DNA of 64,000 nucleotides, taken from the NCBI GenBank assembly GCA_947579605.1, contig OX388312.1, positions 31,395,313 through 31,459,312 on the forward strand. The letters are read 5' to 3'. Source of the stretch: Athripsodes cinereus. Taxonomy: Eukaryota > Arthropoda > Insecta > Trichoptera > Leptoceridae. Positions within the stretch are counted from its first letter, which is position 1; each line of letters opens with the position of its first letter. This document shows positions 45,125 to 57,032 of the stretch, piece after piece. A program made the translations under genes and the position numbers. The notes beneath the pieces are model-generated. The model saw only the letters and a program-made list of their open reading frames with translations. It did no database searches and was not told the DNA's origin.

Positions 45125-45350
45125 ACTACTATACCATCACGACATATACCACAAGTGGGTTAACCAGCAGACCAACTGCATGCAATAAACATACAAACTG
45201 TTCTCTCCGTGACAATAAAACATTAAGATATTCAGGATGGAAGAAAAACCTTATCGCAGAATTTAAGATGTAAACGCCTTTATTTTCTCAAACATCTGCT
45301 TTTTACAGGACTCTCGAAAGCTTAAAGAAAAGAGTGAGAGATTTATTCTT
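45125..45350 (-). repeat. SINE copy 9 (head truncated)
   Basis: ACTACTATACCATCACGACA, TATACCACAAGTGGGTTAAC on the plus strand is the tail and terminus. The body continues to AAAGAGTGAGAGATTTATTC. Confidence 0.8.
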
Positions 45351-45836
45351 AGATGGACGCTCATATCCTGAAAACGAATTATGACTCTCTGAATGTCGAT
45401 TTAATTTTTACTTTATCGAGGTTTTTAATAAATTAAAATGAATTTTTTTCTTGACCATGGAAAAACTTCATTAAAGCTTTTCTTTAAAAATAAATATGGT
45501 AATTATAAGATGATAAATAGTTTTAATCTGATTGTTTATAGAAATATTTCAAGCATGATATTAAAAATAAATTTCTGCTTCCCACAACTTTTTGAGAAAA
45601 TTAATTGCGATATTTTAAAGAATTATTAGATTCTTTTGGTTTCAAACTTCACAATAATTTATAATAATAAATAATCTTCAAACAAGGCCATCCAACGAAG
45701 GTTTTGTTATTTCGTATCCTGCGGAGATTTTCTGCTATGTAGGATAAATTTTAGTAGTATAAAATTTATCTTCAAGAGAAAGTGATAATATAGCTGAAAG
45801 TGATTTATAGCACACTATATTTATTTTAAATATAGA
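45351..45836. other. no feature recognised
   Basis: AT-rich. A 63-codon frame at 45438-45629 has no recognisable content. Confidence 0.35.
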
Positions 45837-45845
45837 CATAGGTAT

Positions 45846-45969
45846 CATCATCATCATCGCCCTCAACGCTCCTCTCGGGAGCACAGGGCAGAAACCAGCG
45901 TCCTTCATTCAAAGCGTCTCTGCTGCAATTGCGTCACCCCTTTCCACGACATTCCCTGCGCTCTGATAT
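45846..45969 (-). mobile_element. LINE 3' end, family D, 9-bp target-site duplication
   Basis: CATAGGTAT lies at 45837-45845 and 45970-45978. The 124-bp insert is a (GATGAT)n tail plus the terminal codons ending in the AGAGGAGCGTTGAGGGCGAT segment. Confidence 0.82.
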
Positions 45970-46017
45970 CATAGGTATATCTTTATTTTAAATGTATATA
46001 AATCTTTTATTTTAAAA

Positions 46018-46068
46018 GAGTGCAGAAGTGCCATCCACATTTCTCAGCATTATAATAATAATAAGAAC
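46018..46068 (-). mobile_element. family H LINE scrap and adjacent AATAAA-type tail
   Basis: GCAGAAGTGCCATCCACATT, TCTCAGCATTATA repeats 38060-38106 with few changes. It is followed by (ATA)n and ACACTTTATTGATC, which on the minus strand reads GATCAATAAAGTGTT plus a repeat tail, possibly another retroelement end. Confidence 0.5.
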
Positions 46069-46261
46069 ACTTTATTGATCAGAAAAAAAAATCATGAGCA
46101 ATTGGCGAGCTTATATATACATATGAAAACACATTTTTTCTGTTAGTCAACTAAGTTTTGAATATATAATGTATGGTGGTAATTGTATTTTTCAGATGGT
46201 CTAGATTTGAATATGTATTGGTAGACTTATATACATATTATTCTCCTTATAATTAATCATG

Positions 46262-46458
46262 TCTATATTATGGTATAAGTAGGGTAGCCAGCTAGCTAGC
46301 TGATAAGCAGCATGAAATTTATAAGTAAGCTGACTTTTTCCAACATAGACATTCAGTATGGGTAAGAAAACTCATCGCTAAATTTAGAGTCTAAAATGTC
46401 GTTATTTTTACGAACACTTGCTAATTCAAGGAACACTCGAGTACTGACGGAAAAAATA
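46262..46458 (-). repeat. SINE copy 10 (strongly diverged)
   Basis: Recognisable blocks in minus orientation: AGTAGGGTAGCCAGC, ACATAGACATTCAGTATGGG, AACTCATCGCTAAATT, CGAACACTTGC, GGAACACTCGAGTACTGACG. Confidence 0.65.
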
Positions 46459-48040
46459 TGAAATATGCATAAAAATATTTTTCATACACCCATTATTTCT
46501 GTTTATAAAAAAAACATACAAAAACTCTTATGAAGTTGATAAAATTACCCAGATACTGATATTTAAAAACGTAAATGTAAATTTAAACTTTATAAATATT
46601 AATAATCAAAATGAACTAACAGGGGATGTGAATGATACATTAAAACTGTGCGTAGCGTAGGTGATTATAATTATTTATTTGAATCATTATGATGATAATA
46701 AATACAACTTCTATATTATTATCAGTGATATTGCAACATGGCTATTATCGTTCTTACAATAACGTATTGGAAAGATTAATTTATGGAAAAGTTCAACTGA
46801 TAAGCTTCCCACGCCACGCATAAACCTAGGTACTCGTATTTAAAATAAAAAAAAAACGGTTTTAAACATATTCGATTTAAGGATTTTGTTATTAAAATTT
46901 AATATTATGGTAATCTCTGTTCGAGACATTTTGTAAAGGTAACAAAAATAGCAATTAGTTTGCAGCTAAGACTAAAAATTAAAATGTCAGCTAAGACTAA
47001 AAAATTATTTTTTTTATTACTTTTATTTCTTATATACCTACGTCAATATTTTTCTGGGATAAGTTTGTTCAGTTCAATAAAATATGATTTTTATTGATTA
47101 TAGATAATATTTTTCCCACAAGGATTGTATTAAGCCTCCCATGCAAACCATTTATGAATCATTTGTTTTTTTTTATAACATAACTTAACAAACAGAGTTG
47201 AATCATTCATTATTTGATTGCAGGTAATATGAAGTACGTGACAATTGGCGTAGTTAATAAAAAAAAAAAAACAACCTTTTGAAAACGAAATAAGAACATA
47301 TGAAAAAGTAATTTTTTTTACCATTAAAAATAAAAGTAACGAAAGGGAAATCCTTATTTTCTGTTTGTATTTGTTATAAACCATGAATTGAAATGATGCC
47401 GAATTATTCAAAATAATATTATGTATAAGTTTTGAAAAAAAGTTTTTTTATAACTCCTAGCATATCCACCCTCCCTAGTTTTTTTTGTATATTCAATATT
47501 TATCATAATATTATGAAAATTATAATTTTATAGTGAAATGGAAATAAACATTGTGTGTCGTTACACAAATATCCGAATGCTTTTATTCTTATTTAAATAA
47601 ATTTATTGTATAATAAACCTTGTTAAACTAACTATCGTGTTTGTTTTTACACATCAATAGTTAAATAAAAAAGAAGATGGAAATATAGTATGATAAAAGC
47701 ACAAATAGCTTCATTTTATAATAATGTGCTAACATACGTGGGTAGTTTTCGAGAATAAAAAAGAACATGAGTATTTCGTTCGGCATAAAACTTTTTTTTT
47801 AATCTTCATAATATTGACGCTCTGTTTCATCTTTCGCTGATTTATTCATATTGTTGTTGAAAGATGGTACAAAAAAATATTTAAGTATACATAATTTATA
47901 TAAAGTAACAAACAATCGTAGGCAATGTTCGTAAATTTAATTATAACAATTACTGTAAAAGGAAAAAAATAAGTTATATGTCACAAAAATGATACTCATA
48001 GTTATTGATAGAGCTTCAGCATTGATTGTTATTATAAAAA
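46459..48040. other. no feature recognised
   Basis: AT-rich intron DNA; the open frame at 47130-47411 (minus) shows nothing recognisable. Confidence 0.35.
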
Positions 48041-48410
48041 GTTGAAATAACTTTATTTGTCGAATATTTCAGGAGTCTAGGGACTCCTTTTTTCCGTTTA
48101 CCTGACAATAATTATTTATTTATATATTTACTCTCTCTTGTCTGTCATTACTACTATGACAGTGATGGCATCTCCGACTCTAACACATCAGTAGGTGGGG
48201 GACAGTAGGCTGACATAGCAGATCCCATCTTGAGACCCACACATCCACGAATGCCTTGAAGTGTGAAGCGTTTGTGGCATTTAAAATCACTTCCTCAAAC
48301 CAGGTGTTATTATAATAAAAAAGATTGCCGAAATCGTGTTCGGTGGTTTTTGGGATCTTCGTGTGGTAATTTTTAACTCTAGCTTTCGGCGAACGTGCTG
48401 CTGCCATGAG
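48041..48410 (-). mobile_element. retroelement-like fragment ending AATAAAGTTATTTCAAC
   Basis: The minus-strand 3' part (48041-48185) aligns with 53165-53305 on the plus strand: CGGAGATGCCAACACTGGCA, CTAAACGGA, AGTCC...GGACTCCTG and the ending AAATAAAGTTATTTCAAC. Upstream, an open frame reads FYYNNTWFEEVILNATNASH then FKAFVDVW, loosely like the W-x-x-L-P...F-K-x-x-L end of LINE RTs. A LINE 3' end is likely but the clade is unknown. Confidence 0.5.
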
Positions 48411-48639
48411 TGACCGTGAAAACCTAAAGAGTTATTTTGATTTTCGTAATATATTTTCTTTAATTTTAAAATAACATTTATATACAGGTAAACGTAAAAT
48501 CATTGCTTTGAAATAGTAATGAGAAAAAAAGATTGATTAAATTTATTTATAGTGTTTGTATACAGGCAGTTGAATTCCTTAATTTAAAATTGAAGGAAGA
48601 ATTTCGTTCTACTATAGACTAAATTAAGATAGAGGGACG

Positions 48640-48812
48640 TCGAGGGGCTGGCAGAAGGCAGACATCGTGGCTGCGCAATATACGAGATTGGACTGGAATG
48701 AGAGGTGTGGAGAAGTCATTTCAGACAGCGCAGGACCGAGACGCCTATGCCAGAGTGATCGCCAACGTCGGGGGGACCTGTAAGGGCACCTACAGAAGAA
48801 GAATAGATTAAA
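48640..48812 (+). mobile_element. RTE-like LINE 3' end with (GAA)n tail
   Basis: GGCTGGCAGAAGGCAGACAT, CGTGGCTGCGCAATATACGA onward is nearly identical to 20140-20300; it encodes GRRQTSWLRNIRDWTGMRGV and the D-R-D-A-Y-A-R-V-I-A-N-V end. Flanks TAGACTAAATTAAG and TAGATTAAATAAG look like a slightly decayed target-site duplication. Confidence 0.83.
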
Positions 48813-49106
48813 TAAGGCGAGAGAGATGTCGTCTGACTGCTATGGTAATTATCAGTCTGAATGGCTTACAACTATCCTATTGAAGGTGAAGGTATGCAAG
48901 ACAAAAATATTGTAATGAACATGATACAGAAACAAAACTTTTTGCCTGTTGAGTAAATGGCAAGAAAACACGATAGTTTATTACAAAATATTATTATTTA
49001 CTTAGACGACATTTTTATCTATCGGTACTAAAGGCTGTTTTATCTACAGTACCTAGAACAAAATGCTTTTTTCAATTTATCCAAGATATTTTTATATGAT
49101 TGTTTT

Positions 49107-49745
49107 GAAGTATGTTTACGAGGGATGGAAGATGCGATGGGGACATTGAAAGAAGGAAAGTGGCCGGTGCTAGAGTAAACGGTGCACTTCGACCCATTGT
49201 CAGCAATGACAATGTGTCGAACATGGCTAAAATGCTGGTGCACAATACCATTCTGGTACCGTCACTTACGTATGCAAGCGAGACATGGACGTGGTTGAAG
49301 AAGGACGAAAGTGGAATAAATGCAGTAGAGATGCGATCGTTGAGAAGAATGGTTGGTAAAACGCTGCGTGATAGAGTGAAGAATGAGGATATTAGAAGAA
49401 TGAGCGGATGCAAGAAGAGTGTTGTGGACAGAATGCGCGTGAATAAACTACGGTGGTTTGGGCATGTTGAACGAATGAACGAGGTAAGAATGACAAAGAG
49501 GATATACTTATCTGAAAGAAAGGGTGTGAGGAAACGCGGGCGTCCGAGAACCACGTGGCTTGATCACGTGGATCAAATTCTAAAGGACGGTCGCGTGTTG
49601 AGTAAGAGGAACCGACGTGCGTGTATGAGGAACTGTATGAGTGTGGAGGAGGCGAAGGAGGTGTGTAAGGATAGATCTGTTTGGCGTTCCGTTCTCTCTG
49701 CCTACCCCACTTGGGACATGGCGTGAGGGTATAGTATAGTATAGT
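49107..49745 (+). mobile_element. L-A LINE, 639-bp 3' copy with 8-bp target-site duplication
   Basis: ATTGTTTT lies at 49099-49106 and 49746-49753. This is the best-preserved L-A copy: one uninterrupted frame to the stop, then GGG and a (TATAG)n tail. The stop codon of GCGTGA is part of the terminal motif CTACCCCACTTGGGACATGG. Confidence 0.93.
49112..49726 (+). pseudogene. L-A reverse transcriptase C-terminus (204 codons, intact frame)
   Basis: Order of motifs: RDGRCDGDIERRKVAGARVN, VSNDNVSNMAKMLVHNTILV, YASETWTWLKKDESGINAVE, LRRMVGKTLRDRVKNEDIRR, LRWFGHVERM, GRPRTTWLDHVDQILKDGRV, then the CMRNCMSVEEAKEVCKDR and AYPTWDMA ends. These are the RT thumb and the basic C-terminal region of a non-LTR element; palm and endonuclease are cut off. 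The Met is internal to the native protein. Useful as the family reference. Confidence 0.88.
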
Positions 49746-49753
49746 ATTGTTTT

Positions 49754-51575
49754 AGGATGATATCTAATTTCGAAAAACGCATTATTAAATGAAAATGTGA
49801 CAGCAAAATTATCACTACAATTTTGCTTCATATGTTGTCATCGATTATTTAATTAAGATTTTTTTCTTCACAATGATAATAATACGATTGTTATAAAAAC
49901 TTTAAAGATAGTTAGAAATCTTTTGTATAAAATCAAACCAAAATCATAAGGAGATACCTGCTCAAATAAAATATTTTTTATCAAAACCAAAAGTAAACCA
50001 GCCAATGACTTTCTACCAGCTAATAATAGCTTACACTTGATTGAAAATGAAAAAAAAAGAAATTAAAAATAATATCTTAAGCTTCTTTGTACTTTAAACC
50101 CTTTTTTGTAACCCTCAGAAACGTTTTAAGTTTTCTTAATTTATTATTTTCCGTTTTGTCAAATTGTTTTCTTTTATTTGATAAAAGTTCGGGTAAGTTG
50201 AAGATAGAGGTATCAAGGGAAACGTTCAAATTGAACTTTTGATTTGATGTTAAAAATAGAAATAAAAGCTCCGTGTAATATGAAACAAGAAATATTTTTG
50301 TATTGAAAAGTGCGTTCAAAACTTTTTGATGAACTGAATTCCAGTAGTTTTAAGATATAATATTATTCTTCATAGTTTTTGGCTGAATTCATTTATCTTG
50401 CATCTTTGTACTTCTATCAGGAGCATAGTTTGAAAAAATGTTTTTTTCTGCATAGAGGTCGTCAGCGCACGATTTTATGTGTGACATTGTTCACACAACT
50501 TATGATATTCAATATCTTTTATTCTTAATGATAAGTATCTTTTGCTCCTAAGCCCCAATTTGGTTGTTAGAATCACCGTTAAGTACAAAAAAGGATTGGA
50601 TTGATGAGAACATTAAACAAATTGCGTATAATTCTACAATACTATGTAATGATTATATTATTAATCACCAATACTACTTAAAAGCTAAGCATATTCGTTC
50701 AAATAACTTAATATGTAAATAATATTATTGTTTCCATGAATTCAATCAAGAAATTTCCATATTTCAGACATAATATAACTGTTTTGAATCAAAAACATTT
50801 CGAGGAATATGTACCCACTCATATAAAATAAGGTTTTCATTATAGTAATGCCAAGTGGATATGTCATATAAAAAAAACTTTATTTAGTTTCTTCACATGC
50901 TGGCCAGACAGTAAATGCACCTTAAATATTAAATATACTTACCTACGCACCAACGTAAATATGGTTGTGGTAGGGCGGAGTTTTATGTGTAGGTACTATT
51001 TGGGATAATTTAGGGTTGTAAGCTAAAAATATACACTCACGCTATTCGCGTCTAACCCTTTGATTTACGAGTCTATACACGGGAAAGGTTTTCATTATAA
51101 ATCAAATTTAGAGAACAAAAACTATTGCGACTGCATTCATCTATAGAGGAGCAAGTTATTTAATTACACGATAATTATTATTTTAATATAACCATAACAT
51201 GGCTATGTGTTTAAATAATATGTATTGTTGAGTGAGGTATATAAATTAATTACGTATAAAATAATAATTACTCGAGATGACGTAAGATGGAGTTCAAAGC
51301 TAATGGATTGTAAACGAAAGACACGAATGAATGGTATAGAAGTATAGCAATAATTATTGTGAATTAATTAATAGATTCGCAAAGGTACCGACCGAGTTAA
51401 ATGTATGATTTTATGTTTGAATTTGAGGAACTAATAAAACATATAGCACTTTCTCCATTGAAATTTTAAACTGCTGACAAACTCATTTTGAGAGCTTTTT
51501 TACGTTAAAAAACTAACATGAAATTAAAAAAGTGCCATATGTTTCGTCTTCTTGCTTGATTTTATTTAAAAATCT
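49754..51575. other. no feature recognised
   Basis: AT-rich intron DNA; nothing supportable. Confidence 0.35.
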
Positions 51576-51588
51576 TTAACATATTTAC

Positions 51589-51744
51589 ATACATACATAC
51601 CATCACGCCGCTTCCCTTGCGGGGTAGGCAGAAAGGATCGAGCGCCACTTTCTTCTATCCTTGCATACATCTTTCGCTTCCGTCACTGTCATACAATTCC
51701 TCATGCATGCTCTCCTATTCAATGTGCTCAACACGTGACCGTCC
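51589..51744 (-). mobile_element. L-B LINE 3' end, 156 bp, 13-bp target-site duplication
   Basis: TTAACATATTTAC lies at 51576-51588 and 51745-51757. The insert is a (CATA)n tail, the terminus CATCACGCCGCTTCCCTTGC, GGGGTAG, and about 110 bp of C-terminal coding. The hairpin pairs GCCGC with GCGGG-type sequence. Confidence 0.9.
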
Positions 51745-51757
51745 TTAACATATTTAC

Positions 51758-52449
51758 TCCATTGAAATAATATTCTAGACATTAATTATTGGGTTCGTTA
51801 TATTTTGAATAGAATTGTTCAAAAGTTTGATCAACAAGACTATAAGACAATCATGAACATCGTAATTTATGTAAAATTTAAGTTTAATAGAATAGTTAAT
51901 GCTTCAACTAAAATGTAAACTTATGTTATGTAAGTGCTGGAAACAAGACAACCTTAATTACCTCACGCCGAGAGAATAATATAAGATATATAATAATCAC
52001 AATGGATGTTATCTCTGAAGGACATTCGGTCAGATAAGGCGACATACATTAACAGCATTCATGATACTTACACTTATAAAAGTATCAAAGATTATTTTTT
52101 CAAAAGAAAGAGGCGTAAAGAATTCTCAAAATTTTACGATCAACAGTAAAAAAAGCAAACGAGTAGAAAGGTGTGAGTGTAAGAAATAATAAAATTATGA
52201 TGTGTAGCTGTGATAAGAACCGCATTGTTCCTTCACTAGTGATGATAGAATACTTGAATACATATTACTAGTTGATATCGACAATAACAGCTTCACATTT
52301 TTTATTAATTTAATTTTTCCGATTTTACAGTTAAAACCGATGTTGAAACATGAGCAACAAAATATAATATATATTTTGTATATATACAATAATAATATTA
52401 TTATTGTACTCTTTTACCACCGAATAATAACAAGCTTGACATCTTTTTT
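51758..52449. other. no feature recognised
   Basis: AT-rich; nothing supportable. Confidence 0.35.
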
Positions 52450-52720
52450 TAATGCGCCGTTTTGTGAAAACACCAGCGCAAGGACCCATTCAAGAACCAT
52501 AACACCTCTGAATAATTAATAATAATCTTTAGCCTTGATTTACACACCTCCACATTCTCCAGATTACGCAAATCATAGGGAAATTTATTCCACAGCAACA
52601 GACCAACCACGTAGAAGGCACAGTCAACATAGTTAGCCAGACCCCCCTACGCGGCACCACAAGTCTATTAACAGAATCTGTGTTTTAGCAGTCCTGACTG
52701 ATTTTTGAAATTGATGATAT
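52450..52720 (-). mobile_element. LINE C-terminus (LLWNKFPYDLRN type)
   Basis: The minus strand reads LVVPRRG in one frame and, after a frameshift, GLLLWNKFPYDLRNLENVEV and CKSRLKIIIN. LWN-LP-DLRN...FKSRLK is the standard C-terminal motif of CR1/Jockey-like reverse transcriptases. RT boxes are absent. Confidence 0.7.
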
Positions 52721-53164
52721 AATAACAAAGATAAGAAAATAATCAACATTTAAAGTTAATCTTGTGAAATGTACTTTTGATACTCAGAATTCTGTTTTTC
52801 TCACTGAGTTGTAGATTGCGAAATACACTGATTCGTTGATTTTTCGATAATAATCTGCCCGAATAACAGTTATTTTTTAACATGACGCGTTACTATTCCA
52901 TTCACGGAAAATACTTTGTATTTTTAACACCACTCGTAACTTTGATTGTAGGCAATATAAAAATAGCCTTAAGTTATGATTCGTACAACGGTTAACCTAC
53001 TTATTGTAGGTATATTATTATTGTTATATATAATATTTAGTATGTAAGTATAGCGGAGGTCTGAGATTGTTTACATTACTGTAGGTAATTTACTTATTAT
53101 TATGTGGTACCTTCTTATTATACCTAACTTCTTATTATCTGTTATTGTAATAAGATTATCATAA

Positions 53165-53305
53165 TGTGGTTGGATCGGAGATGCCAACACTGGCATAGTC
53201 GTATTACACTAGAGAGAATTAAAATATTAATAAATCGTCACCTAAACGGATAAATAGTAGTCCTTGGACTCCTGCAACATCCGAGAAATAAAGTTATTTC
53301 AACAT
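53165..53305 (+). mobile_element. second copy of the AATAAAGTTATTTCAAC repeat
   Basis: Plus-strand counterpart of 48041-48185 (about 140 bp) sharing its 3' end. The coding part is missing. Confidence 0.6.
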
Positions 53306-53506
53306 GTTATTGTAATAAGGGCTGGAAACAACTGTACGCCTCAGTAAACTCCGCCCACTTTACATGCATAACTTATGCTTTTAAAATGTTATTACCATAA
53401 TTAATTATGTATTTTCAAGTATTCAATAGGAAACGAAGTGTGAATATTTAGGATACCGAAAGCGAAATGTTAAAATAATATAAATAAAAGAGAAATATGT
53501 AAATGT

Positions 53507-53752
53507 TCCGTGGAGCACCCGGCAAAAAATAGGCCTTCCACTCTTTTCCAAATGTTTTCTAGCGTCTTGTAAATGGCAGGTGTTCTGATAATCGAGAGAC
53601 GTTTTGATAATCGTGGTTACAGCGGTGATGGTTGTGCCATTCATTTTGAATGTCCTAATTATTTTAAAGCACGGAGAGGACAGCTTGCATGTTAATTAAA
53701 TGCAGCTGATCTGCTAACTACCCCACTTGTGGGATAATATATCGTGATATAA
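53507..53752 (+). repeat. SINE copy 11
   Basis: The head TTCCGTGGAGCACCCGGCAA and terminus CTACCCCACTTGTGGGATAA are present. The tail ATCGTGATATAATG lost the TAG repeats. The middle (GATAATCGAGAGACGTTTTG) is diverged. Confidence 0.82.
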
Positions 53753-54911
53753 TGAATTATTGAATGAAAATCTTTATGCAACCTAACCTACCTATATTTT
53801 GAATTATTTGTCAGTAATTTAAATACTGCCCTTGATAAAATGTTATTTTCGTATTAAGTTACATAACTATTAGTGGAAGTTGACAATATCCTTATAGAAC
53901 GAAAGACTTCTCTCTCAAGAATAAAACATCAGAAGAAAACATTTTTTCTTATACTTCAATTAATATTATATTTTAAAGAAAAATTAAAGAGTTCTGAGAA
54001 CAACCTTGAGTAATTTTAAATATAAACATTAATAAATTGGATATGTGTTTGAAGAAAGCTTATATACACTTCCAGGATTATCACAGTAAACAATAATATG
54101 CTCGTGTCTTGAATGAAAAATAGATCGGGAGAAGAAGGGAGAGTACATAGGTATAGTAAGTCAAGGATAAGTAGGTCACTCATCCTTTACTTAGTCAAAT
54201 ATGTTTTTCCAAAATAAGAACATATTTAAGGTTACATCGATATATAAAGAAAATATATTTGTTTGCTAGTAGGTCAAATATTATATAACATAAGAGTATT
54301 AATATTCCACATTTGGACAAAACACGATATTTCTATGTTCATTGTTACATTGTACCAATATTAAACTAAAATTAAATTTAGGTTAATAGTCATCATCCGG
54401 TATTGCTATTATAGGAACAGCAATTATTTTAGATTTGATCTTATCTAAATGTAGAAATTCCCATGAGAGGAATGTTAGCAAGCCCTGACCAAGGCCCTAT
54501 TGCTAATATTACTTTTGAAAGCGAATAATCAAATTAAGATTCAATAAACTTGTTTGTTAAATAACGTTTTTGTATTAACCAAAATGGAAGCTTTGTCCTT
54601 CAAATATAAATAATGTCTTTGATACTCTTAAATTCACGCATGTAATAAATCATCTATTGTAATTTATTCAATATTGGTGTAAAAAACTGTTTTAAAATTC
54701 AAGTACATATCCTAAAGCCTTCCTTAAATCAGTGGCGTACTTTCCATACAAACAAAGAGCACCGCATGCCTACAATTACGCACTTAATGTGCATTTTTCT
54801 TATAAGTATGATGATGAAAAGAATTGGAATATTTATCAATTCCCATGTATTGTAATGGAAATCTGGCGACGTGGGACAGAAATTTCAAAAGTCAGGGTGA
54901 ATTCTGAAATT
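53753..54911. other. no feature recognised
   Basis: AT-rich; the frame at 54732-54962 has no recognisable content. Confidence 0.35.
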
Positions 54912-54923
54912 GAACATAAATAT

Positions 54924-55171
54924 TTGTTAATACTTTACCATCACGACATATCCCACAAGTGAGGTAGTCAGCAGATCAACCGCATGTAATTAACATGCAA
55001 GCTTTCTTCGCAATACGCACAAAAAAAATAGGCAATTCGGGATGGGTGTCAAACCTATCGCTGAATTTAAAATATAAAATGTATTTATTTTTCCGAACAC
55101 CTGCCTTTTTCAGGACATTCGAAAACTTAAAATAAAGAGTAAAAGATCTTTTTTCTATCAACGACTCCACG
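54924..55171 (-). repeat. SINE copy 12 (12-bp target-site duplication)
   Basis: GAACATAAATAT lies at 54912-54923 and 55172-55183. Complete from head (ACGACTCCACGG at the right) to terminus and a degenerate tail. Confidence 0.88.
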
Positions 55172-55183
55172 GAACATAAATAT

Positions 55184-55702
55184 GATCATGAAATATTTCA
55201 AATTCTTATACTTAATCAAACATTAGAAATTTCTCAAGTCGGCTATTTTCTGAAATTTTCGATAGGTACGTAATTGTGGAATTATAAAATTCTTCATTAT
55301 GAACGCATGTCCAATGTAAAAAGACTAGTCCCGCCACTGCCTACATTATGGGTTAAATTTTATGTGTGGTTTGCAGACGGTATGAGGAATTACAATATTA
55401 CATCACGTCCCAAGAAGATAAGGGACAATGCTAGAACGACAGCCGAACGATTTCATAAAGGGGATTCTCTCAAAGACTCAAACAATATCTATAAGGACCA
55501 TCAAACTACGCATATTTAACATTTGTTAAACGTAGCTGATACTAAACATAAGTCTTTTGTTATAAAAAAAAATACTTGATCGGGCTTAATTTTCAGTAAG
55601 GTTTTATTATGTTTTTAGAAACTGCTTTTTTATTTATCCAGTTATTTTTAACAAATTTAAGTGACAAAATTTATTAAAATTACGTTCATATATCATAAAA
55701 AA
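55184..55702. other. no feature recognised
   Basis: An 81-codon plus-strand frame (55274-55519) is slightly GC-richer and reads SRPKKIRDNARTTAERFHKG near its end. I do not recognise it; it may be a retroelement scrap. Confidence 0.25.
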
Positions 55703-55914
55703 ACTACTTCTACTACAAATACCATCACAAAATTTACCACAATTGGGTAGCCTGCAGACCATCTGTATAATAATCACAATAAACATGCCACTTCGTTGAA
55801 TCCAAGATTCAAAAAAATTCAACTATTTTGAACATCTGTCTTTAACAGGACACTCGAAAACTAACAGAAAAGAGTAGGAGAACAATCTTTTGATGCTTGT
55901 TCCACAATTGTCAC
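55703..55914 (-). repeat. SINE copy 13 (diverged)
   Basis: CTACTTCTACTACAAATACC is the tail; the body keeps GGGTAGCCTGCAGACC, AACATCTGTCTTTAACAGGA, CACTCGAAAACTAACAG and the head TGCTTGTTCCAC. Confidence 0.7.
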
Positions 55915-56748
55915 ATTTTTTTTTGTTTACCTCTTGAGAAAATCAGGATGAAATTATTAAGTAGGTTACGCTATGAAATGAGAAAGATAATTTTAAATCC
56001 ATTTATTTTATGAAGCTTGTTAGCGTATGACAAAGTATATTTATAACCTATTTTTTTATCAAATATGAAAATTGATAGATGATGTCAAAAAACATACTGT
56101 TTTATTTTATATATCTCGTAAGATGTAAATACACACTTGTATTACATTGTCTTGTTAGTTCAAACAACCAATGTAAAATATTTTCAGGGCTGAAAAAAAC
56201 AGAGAGACCTAGATTTATGTACGTAAACAGTAAACATACTTTATCAATATTAACGTTCATAGGCCTGTCAAAATAATAAAAGTTGTGTTAACCCAGATCC
56301 AGTAAATGTGAATTTATTTTGAGAGAAAAACTTAAAATTATTTACTCCATAACATCGTAACATAAAAATATTTTATCATCTGACTGTAGATTGCCTGAAA
56401 CTGTTTATTTTAATTAAATCTGAAGGTTTCTTATACTGTTGTAAGCCTTCCTCGATGTCCTATGATAAAATCTAGTAAATAGACAGAGAAAGTTGGGAAC
56501 ACTTTAGGTATACCATATTATATAACATCGAGTATGTTTTATGTTCAATGCTGGTATTTAGAAATGAAGTCCTTTGAAATCTCTTGGATTTCCGAGTAAC
56601 AAGAGTGTGAATTTATTTGGAATAAAAAAAAAGCACAAATTCCCTTTGAATACTGAGGTTAATAAAAATACGACTCCCACTTCTTTATGAGCACAAGCTT
56701 TGTGATGTCTATACAAAGAAGAATTCTATTCGTGCAATTTGATACTCA
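55915..56748. other. no feature recognised
   Basis: AT-rich; nothing supportable. Confidence 0.35.
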
Positions 56749-56761
56749 TTATTTTTTTCAT

Positions 56762-57019
56762 CCCGTGGAGCACCCGGTAAAGAATTGGTCTCCCACTCTT
56801 CTGCGTAAGTTTTCGAGTGTCCTGTAAAAGGCAGGTGTTCGAAAAAATTAAGACATTTTACATCTTTAATTCAGCGATGAGGCTTGCCACCCATCCTGAA
56901 TGTCTTGATTTTATATTGGCACGAAGAGGACAGCCAGCATGTTTCTTACATGCAGCTGATCTGCTGGCTACCCCACTTGTGGGATAAGCCGTGATGGAAT
57001 AGTAGTATAGTAGTAATAG
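56762..57019 (+). repeat. SINE copy 14 (full length, 13-bp target-site duplication)
   Basis: TTATTTTTTTCAT lies at 56749-56761 and 57020-57032. Nearly identical to copies 3 and 6, with a (TAG)n-like tail, so probably among the youngest. Confidence 0.93.
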
Positions 57020-57032
57020 TTATTTTTTTCAT

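Noticed and set aside
48180..48407. A 75-codon minus-strand gene starting MAAARSPKARV
   Set aside because: Its 3' part is a dispersed repeat (second copy at 53165) and the C-terminus looks LINE-derived. There is no splice or conservation evidence for a host gene.
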